Assembly (NCBI RefSeq): GCF_000204055.1
Contig: NW_006768788.1
Span: 301,518-365,517 of the forward strand
Source: Melampsora larici-populina 98AG31
Lineage: Eukaryota; Basidiomycota; Pucciniomycetes; Pucciniales; Melampsoraceae
Length of the DNA: 64,000 nucleotides
Direction: 5' to 3'
Shown: positions 57,097 through 64,000 of the stretch, in pieces
Layout of the letters: the number at the start of each line of letters is the position of its first letter
Numbering within the stretch: position 1 is the first letter of the stretch
Made by a program: the position numbers and the translations under genes
Notes under the pieces: generated by a model
The model's database searches: none
What the model was told of the DNA's origin: nothing
What the model saw: the letters and a program-made list of their open reading frames with translations, nothing else

Positions 57097-58841
57097 ACAG
57101 CTATGTAATCATAAATAGCTCTCAAAAATGAAACAAATTGTCAATGTTTCCCATTACTTTCTCTTTTGGCTTCTCAAGTTGTGTGTGTGATTCTTTAGTT
57201 TTTTAAAACTTTGTGTTCTTTCTTTCATACCTTGTACATCCCCACTCTTCCATTGATGACACAAGTAATCAAACCGGTGTTTCAACCATTTTGACCGTGC
57301 TTCTATGCGCTACCAGAGCCAAATTTTGAGCATAGCAAGGCAGAGCAATCCATTACCGCGCATGACTCTAGGAGTTCATAGCGACCAGGTACTTGTAGCA
57401 AAGCAATTTGGTCTCTAATCATAGCACCAAATCGCTGTGCTTGTAAAAATCTCATTTATAGTGCAGCACAGCGGAGCATGGTGGTGTTGTCTGACTGCTG
57501 CAAACAAGAGGCCAGCACTCTGTTATTGTCAAAGAGTCTGTCTAGATGCCCAACAAGGCAATGTGGGTGTTGAAGATGGTAAGCAATTGATACGCTAATC
57601 TGGATCCTAATCTCCAATTTGTCAATAACATAGCAATCAGAGATGCCTTTCCAAATCCACTATGCATATACACCCTTTGGAAGCACTTGGTTGGTCTCTC
57701 AAAGTATAATTTGTTGTGGACTATGTTTGGTTTCACATCCTATTCAACAAGATTGTGAAGGTATCCATTGCTGTGGTAGTACCTAATGTTGTCTTTTTGG
57801 TATTATCTAGTGATGTCTTTTCGTCCTATTGGTCAAGGACTTCCGGTGTGCAGTTACATGTCAAGAAAAGGAGTTATTCAAATTAATGAAATTAAATTAA
57901 CAAAGATATGTACGGGCTGGGATGTGTGAGTAAGGAGATTGCTATGAAGGAACATATTGGGGTATTATTGTGTCTGTTTTGGGAATGAGTCGTGTGCAAC
58001 TTGAGTGTTTTCTTTTGAATGTGTTTAATTAAATTTGTGCTGCTCTTGTGTTCTTATTTTTACTTAAATATTTGTTGTTGTTCATACCCAGATTCTTTTT
58101 CCTTATCAAAAAGAATCTTATTTCTGCTTTGTACTCATTTACTTCACTTGACCGTACTGTGATCCTGTTGCTTACGCACAGGTTTGTCACGTTTTGATTA
58201 GCTCTACATAGCTTTTGTGGCCTGTTGCCTTGACTTACGCATTTCCTGATTACCCCAGGTTTGTCACATTTTGGTTAGCTCTACATAGCTTTTGTGGCCT
58301 GTTGCCTAGACTTACACATTTCTTGATTACCCCAGGTTCTATCTTTTATTGGCAATGCCACACTACTTTCCTCTGAGCTTAGTCATTACGCAACTTTACA
58401 TCTTCACACAATCCATGAGTGTGGTGTGAATGCTGCAGTCTCATATGGCAAGTCTGAATCTGGATTGAGATCCACCCTCCACTGTTCAGACAGCATAGCT
58501 ACTCAAGACACAAATTCAACACTGTCTACTTGTACTACAACTCTCATCAAGCTTTCTTTGAAGATAAATGTTGTGGTGAAGACTCAAGAGCCTGACTCGC
58601 CTTGTGTTTCCTTCATCCATCAACATTGAGCAATATCTGCCGCCCTTGGAGGCTTGCTTGACACATTTGCTGCTTTGCATTGCTTCTTGAGTCTGTGATT
58701 ACATTGTACATACCTTTTTCTAGAACTGAGAAGTACTGGAAGTTTGGTGTGGCATACTCTGTCATGGACGATCAAGATTGTCTGAGATGTGTATAGTGCA
58801 ATACAGTCAAAACCCTCAAAAGGCATACCCCATTATTTCCA
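57097..58841. other. Intergenic with a short tandem duplication
   Basis: An 84-bp unit (CAGGTTTGTCAC(G/A)TTTTG, TTAGCTCTACATAGC, GATTACCCCAGG) occurs twice in tandem at about 58180-58338. Another repeat-like patch with AGCA/GCAC words is at 57340-57480. No gene is recognised; the frame at 58426-58629 lacks any signature. Confidence 0.45.
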
Positions 58842-59234
58842 TAAGGGCATCCACAGCTGTGTGCAGTAAACCGTGACATACATAGATTTGGGGTATTTTC
58901 ATCCACATCTGTTACCCCCAAACACATACTTAGCTTAGGCAATTCTCTACGTATGAGTTGAAATAGGCCAAATGTGTTCTTTTTTGGCTTGCACCCTAAA
59001 TCCTTCTGTACCTCACTTCTCCCATAACCCCCAACTTGTCAATTGCACTCTCCAAAAATCATAAAACTTGATGATCAACTCACCCATAATACACCTCCCC
59101 AATTATGCTACAAAGCATATTGTAGGGAACCACAGCTGTACATTGTTCAAAATTCATACCTCAAAAGCTGCCCTCAATGATCTGTGCAACCCTGCATATG
59201 TTACAAATTTATGACATGGCTGTGGATGCCCTAA
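58842..59234. mobile_element. PIF/Harbinger-like MITE, 387 bp, TSD TAA
   Basis: The element, 58845-59231, begins GGGCATCCACAGC and ends GCTGTGGATGCCC, a perfect 13-bp inverted repeat. TAA flanks both ends. The terminus (GRGCATCCACAG) matches the MITE at 17523-17879, so both were probably moved by the same PIF/Harbinger transposase, which is not in this window. Confidence 0.88.
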
Positions 59235-61741
59235 CCCCTTTAAATCCATGGGGTATGGATTCCACATTTGCGGTGGGGGCCAAATTTGGACTTTACCACC
59301 TATTCCCTTATCCCATACCAAAATCATGATGTTTTTTGATGAAAACACTGTTAAAGCCATAATTCCTGGGACATCTGGAGGGTCAACAAGCCATCCATTG
59401 ATGGATTTTGTAAGAATTTGGCGCTTCAATCTTGCTCAAATGTAGTGTTCTCCGCAGCAATGGTGGCTTTCATCCTTTGACATTGTATATCACTTCTACA
59501 CTGGAGGGAATGCTAACCAGGTCCTCTGTGTGTGTGAGCTCCATGCTGCTGAGCAACACACAACAGTCTTCTAATACTGATTACTTCAAACTCCAAAATT
59601 ATTGATCAATCTCAGAAAACCCCATCCATCACATCCAAATTTCCATCAAAGTCAAACCTTGTGTGATTGATATGTTTCACAATTGCCCATCTCTATCAGT
59701 CTATCAAAGACTATCTCAAGATAATTCCTTTGGGATCAATTGCTCATCCCAATCCACCCATTCTCAAGTTGACCAACCATCTAACTCCAGTGGTATCAAA
59801 ACATTCCATCGCAAAAATCATATTCCCTGTTTTCAATTTTGTTCACTTTGGTCACTTCTTGAACTCATTATAACTTGTAAGCACAGGCATAGATATGATC
59901 AATTGTATGATTAGATGTACAGTCCCCTCCAAGTGGTTTACATAATCATTCAAGTTCTGCAGTGGCGGGGCCGGGGCCTGTCGCAAACCCAATGATTACA
60001 AATCTTAGGCGTGGGGACGTGTACAATGCTATAATTGATATCCCATCCAAGAATTGAGCTGAGCACATTATCCCTCTAACCCCATAGCAATTTTGGTTTC
60101 AGAGGGTTTGTATGAATCAAAGCCTTGTGCAACCCATCTGGCTGGCCCGCAAAATTGGCCAGCCGCTGGTAATTTCACATTATGTACAGGCATTTCACAT
60201 GTATTTGAATATGCCTGTGTGTCACACACCTTAATCCGCCAACTGGTGTGATACTTATGAACAAAATCAAATTTGATCCATCCTAAACAGAAAAAAAGGA
60301 TATTTGAAAAACAAACTTCAACAAAGTGCAAGCGAAATAAAAGAAACAATTGTGATTTAGGAGACCTTGGTGGTATTTAATTTTGTGCTTGTCTAGGGAC
60401 GGTGGGTGGGTGACAAAAGATGAATTGGCACAACAAGATTGGCAGAAAAGAGACTACGTCTAAAGCAAGTTGAGAAATCTGAGATGGTTTTCTTCATGAG
60501 ATGAGAATTGAGAGGCAAGTATTTATGCTGTATCAAACTTGCATATTCTCCAATTTGTTGTTTGAAGCTTTTTGTATCAGCTGCCAATCTTTCTACCCCA
60601 ATCTATGTATTTCATATATCACACTAATAAATGATTTATGACTATAGAAAGTCCCTGTTAGAAAACTAACAAACAAGAATAGCTCTTCCCTGATTAAACA
60701 ACAAATCTATATCAAAGTGCCATCACAGTTTCTCAAAAAAAAAATTCCACTTGATCACAAAGGATGGGAATGAAAAGACAAAGAGGAAAGTCTCCTCCAC
60801 CGCCTCCAATTCCTGGAAGCTTGCCACTTAACTGAGCAGTCTGCATTTTGAGGTTGATGGTCATAATTTCAGTTGTTCAAGCCAAGATGGGGAGCACATG
60901 CTAAGTATGTAACGGGTTTGCTTTAGCAGATCATAATAGTACTAATACATGATACCTTGGTTCGGGGAAATTGAAATGACACTTTGTTGACAGATTTGGA
61001 ATTACATATGGCTGCAGTGTCAAACGTACTGACCAGCGTCCCGCGGCCGGCACTGGTCATGAGGTTTGCACAGGGCTGCTAATGCTCACGATATAGAGGG
61101 AATTTCTAGAAGATCCATACCAGGGCTAAAACTCTCTAAACCCATAGCCAATCAGTTCCACCAAATAGTATCTTGAGCAAACTTAACTGAGTCCCATTGC
61201 TGGACCTAACCACAAACTCCAACTTTAGGTGTAAGTCCCTTGCTATAGTTGATGGTTGGGTCCAGCGTTGGGACATTAAGTTTGTATTGAGTGGCTCTGA
61301 GTGGCTGCCGCTGGCTGAAATGGGTGTTGAGTCAGCATGAGCCCCGTTTACCGCGGGCTTGGGGATCTCTGGCTTCCGTACCGTTGGTATGGTCCCTCAG
61401 GCTAGGTCTCAGCCCCCCGGCTCCGTACCAACTCCAACAGAACAGGAGCCAGGCCAGAGTATGAGGATCCCCAGTTTATATTGGGGAACCAAGCTACTGT
61501 AATTATAGCAGAGAGGCATGGTATTGAGGACAGATAGGGAGAATTTGAGGTGAGGAAGGACTTGTACATAGCCATAAGACATTGAATACACTGAAATACT
61601 TGCATAAGGAAGTAGAAGATCAGCCAGCATTGGCTCATGAAGAGGATGTGCAAAGATTTTCTGCTATAGCAGGCTCTACCCGATAAAACTCGACGGGGGC
61701 CAACAGGGAACCGATATTTCGCTAGGCCCCCGCTTTTTGGT
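59235..61741. other. Gene-poor stretch, nothing recognised
   Basis: AT-rich to about 60900, then GC-richer around 61000-61080 and 61260-61440 (CCGCGGCCGG; CCCCGTTTACCGCGGGC). No coding signature, RNA or defined repeat ends. The last 70 bp may be the remaining 3' part of the Tc1/mariner element beyond the assembly gap. Confidence 0.4.
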
Positions 61742-62355
61742 NNNNNNNNNNNNNNNNNNNNNNNNNNNNNNNNNNNNNNNNNNNNNNNNNNNNNNNNNNN
61801 NNNNNNNNNNNNNNNNNNNNNNNNNNNNNNNNNNNNNNNNNNNNNNNNNNNNNNNNNNNNNNNNNNNNNNNNNNNNNNNNNNNNNNNNNNNNNNNNNNNN
61901 NNNNNNNNNNNNNNNNNNNNNNNNNNNNNNNNNNNNNNNNNNNNNNNNNNNNNNNNNNNNNNNNNNNNNNNNNNNNNNNNNNNNNNNNNNNNNNNNNNNN
62001 NNNNNNNNNNNNNNNNNNNNNNNNNNNNNNNNNNNNNNNNNNNNNNNNNNNNNNNNNNNNNNNNNNNNNNNNNNNNNNNNNNNNNNNNNNNNNNNNNNNN
62101 NNNNNNNNNNNNNNNNNNNNNNNNNNNNNNNNNNNNNNNNNNNNNNNNNNNNNNNNNNNNNNNNNNNNNNNNNNNNNNNNNNNNNNNNNNNNNNNNNNNN
62201 NNNNNNNNNNNNNNNNNNNNNNNNNNNNNNNNNNNNNNNNNNNNNNNNNNNNNNNNNNNNNNNNNNNNNNNNNNNNNNNNNNNNNNNNNNNNNNNNNNNN
62301 NNNNNNNNNNNNNNNNNNNNNNNNNNNNNNNNNNNNNNNNNNNNNNNNNNNNNNN
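61742..62355. other. Assembly gap (614 N)
   Basis: A run of 614 undetermined bases that removes the 3' end of the Tc1/mariner-type transposase, including its third catalytic acidic residue. Any apparent open frame across it is meaningless. Confidence 1.
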
Positions 62356-63393
62356 ATTGGGTTGAGATCTGGGCAGTATGGAGGTAGGTACCTGAGCATA
62401 ACACCTGAAACCAACAGATGAAAGGTTTCAGGTAAATCTAACATAGATCAAGCATAACATCAAGAAAGAGTGACTTACCAGCATCTCGACACAACTTTTC
62501 AATCCGCCCACCGTGATGAATCTGGGCGTTGTCCAGAATTAGAACACTGTTTGGCGCTGGATAGGGCTGCATACAAGGTAGCTTGAGTTCATATAAGACG
62601 ATTGAGGTCAATCATCAATGCTTGTACAGTTACGATGGAGAAAAAAACTAACCAATCTGTATTTCAAAAATTTTTCAAAGTCTATTCGCTTTATGTTACC
62701 CTCTTTCACTTTAACAGCCAGGACCCCTTTGACACCAATGGCTGGAAGGAGAGAGTATCGTTTGGCTGACATGTTACGGACAGTACGAAAGGCCTGTGTA
62801 CCCTTAGGCGATCGTGCATTGAATCTTAAAAGGTCTCTTTCACAAATTGCACTTTCATCTGTGATATAAATTCAATCATCAGTCAGTATAGATTGAGGTT
62901 AAGTGAATTTTTAAGTTTCAGAGATCTTACCTGTGAAAACAAGATACTCGGCTGGAAATTGACTAAGTTCATCCAGGAATTTCTGTCGTGCAAATCCAGA
63001 GCGTTTTGAATGTCGAACATTTGCTTTCTTAAGGGTGATTTTCAATCGATGATGAAGTTCAACTTGAAGGGTTGATAATGAAGCCCACACACCCCCTTGG
63101 TCGTAAACCTGATCACGGATTTCGTCCAAGAACAGAGTTGAGTCGGTACGGACCAGCTCCTTGATGAACTTGCGGTCAGCAGGTCCATAGACACAAGGTC
63201 GTCCACGGTGATTGTAGAGGTGAGGATCTCGAATAACTGCGTGAGTGTCGTGGTACAGTTCGGTCCATCTTCGCAATGATTTTGAGTGCATTGGCTTGTG
63301 TAATGTATCCCGTACTTCGTCGTCAGTTGCTCCATCTAACAGCATGTGAACTGCTGCCACCTTGATTGCCGGATCGTATTTTACATACGGCAT
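62356..63393 (-). CDS. Tc1/mariner (IS630-type) transposase, 3' end lost in the gap
   Basis: Exons 63393-62931, 62858-62653, 62581-62479 and 62404-62356 (cut by the gap) join in phase. The N-terminus is a helix-turn-helix region (AVHMLLDGATDDEVRDTL, then LRRWTELYHD) and a second HTH-like part with LFLDEIRDQV. The catalytic domain starts at VFTDESAICERD (first Asp, split by an intron), then NMSAKRYSLLPAIGVKGVL and VLILDNAQIHHGG (second Asp), and then LPPYCPDLNP, which normally precedes the catalytic Glu/Asp now in the gap. No stop or frameshift is visible in the 273 or so codons read, so this may be an intact, potentially active element. Flanking TIRs were not identified. It could supply activity for the TA-flanked MITEs in this window, but no TIR match has been shown. 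Confidence 0.82.
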
Positions 63394-64000
63394 TGATTAA
63401 AGGATCTGATAAAGGAATCGAAATCGAAAGAAAAGGTTGCTGAGGTCGAAGGAAAGGAAAGGATAGGATGGTATCGATATCGAAAGCTGTTTACCGGATA
63501 GTCAAGGTGGGAAGATAGAAAACCGGATCTAGACTTCCAGATGGGACGGGGCAGAGACTTAGTCTCGGGTTGGGGTGTTTAGCCAGGTCAGGTATGACCT
63601 GGCTTACTCGAGATCTGCTCGATCGACTTTTACCTTTACAAATAACACTGTCCCTCTTAATTTTTTTGGGACAAGCTTTTATGGAAAGACGGTATAAGTA
63701 ACACTGCAAACCTTGGCTCCGCAGCGCAGCGCTTTGAAGCGTTGCTTCAGCTTTGCAGCGCACTGCAAAGGCTCACAATAGCAAAGACTCAAAAAAAAAC
63801 TGAAAACAATGTATTAAGTATATTGAATGGCATCAGTCCTTGCAAAAAACCTTAGGAATTGGTTTTATGCTATTCACAGGGGGAAAAATCGAAGCTCACA
63901 TAGATGTGAGCAGAGAAAGTTTGGAGGTTTCTCCAAGATTGTTTCCAGTTTGTTTCCAATTTTCTTCCAATTTTCCTCCAGTTTTCTTTCAGCTCATCAT
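63394..64000. other. Upstream flank of the Tc1/mariner transposase
   Basis: Contains a self-complementary CAGCGCAGCGCTTTGAAGCG-like patch at 63720-63765 and T/C-rich sequence at the end of the window. No gene recognised. Confidence 0.4.

Noticed and set aside
61676..62444. Long open frames across the N run
   Set aside because: They consist almost entirely of undetermined bases; only the flanking bases carry information.
1..64000. CRISPR arrays, prokaryotic operons, rRNA or tRNA genes
   Set aside because: No regularly spaced repeats, no rRNA-like sequence and no tRNA cloverleaf recognised by eye; the gene structure is eukaryotic. A tRNA scan was not possible.

Overview
The window looks like nuclear DNA from an AT-rich, repeat-dense basidiomycete, most plausibly a rust fungus (Pucciniales). 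The evidence is intron-dense genes with many short GT-AG introns (up to 13 exons in about 2.2 kb), fungal housekeeping genes separated by long transposon-filled stretches, and hAT and DDE transposases of the kind I associate with rust genomes. The species assignment is inference. There is no sign of a prokaryotic, organellar or rDNA origin.

Layout. 1-24 kb is almost entirely repeats: an inverted-repeat element (2.7-3.4 kb), a 3.3-kb DDE transposon (4.36-7.68 kb) with an 11-bp target duplication, a solo LTR (8.5-9.6 kb), a GC-rich element (9.75-10.75 kb), the wreck of a ubiquitin-specific protease gene (15.2-16.0 kb, minus strand), a TAA-flanked MITE (17.5 kb), and a nest of solo LTRs and MITEs (17.9-24 kb). 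24.2-28.6 kb carries a RIC1-type Ypt6/Rab6 exchange-factor gene. Convergent to it is a GH18 chitinase gene (29.3-31.9 kb, minus) that looks broken. 34.7-36.9 kb (minus) holds an oxysterol-binding protein of the Osh4/Kes1 class. 40.7-43.4 kb (minus) holds an unrecognised 827-residue protein with four D-[LI]-N motifs in its tail. 45.4-45.9 kb (minus) is an Nhp6-type HMG-box protein. 49.1-50.2 kb (plus) is SFT2, convergent with a mitochondrial citrate carrier at 50.9-52.3 kb (minus). 52.9-54.8 kb is a decayed hAT transposase followed by two solo LTRs (54.95-57.1 kb). 58.8 kb has a second TAA-flanked MITE, and 61.7-63.4 kb (minus) a Tc1/mariner-type transposase cut by a 614-bp assembly gap.

For SFT2, the citrate carrier, the OSBP and Nhp6 I placed every exon by hand, and all junctions are phase-consistent. 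RIC1, OSBP and SFT2 all act in Golgi/endosome traffic and lipid supply, but nothing suggests co-regulation; they are separate transcription units.

The most interesting structure is the mobile-element archaeology. A family of TGTCAG...CTGACA LTRs, mostly solo, carries clean 5-bp target duplications; two sit inside another LTR and one sits inside an arm of an inverted repeat. Six of these LTRs share a short dyad motif near one end. A three-copy TA-flanked hairpin MITE is present. Two conserved genes (chitinase, USP) carry single-codon stops. I found no evidence for a new defence or biosynthetic system.
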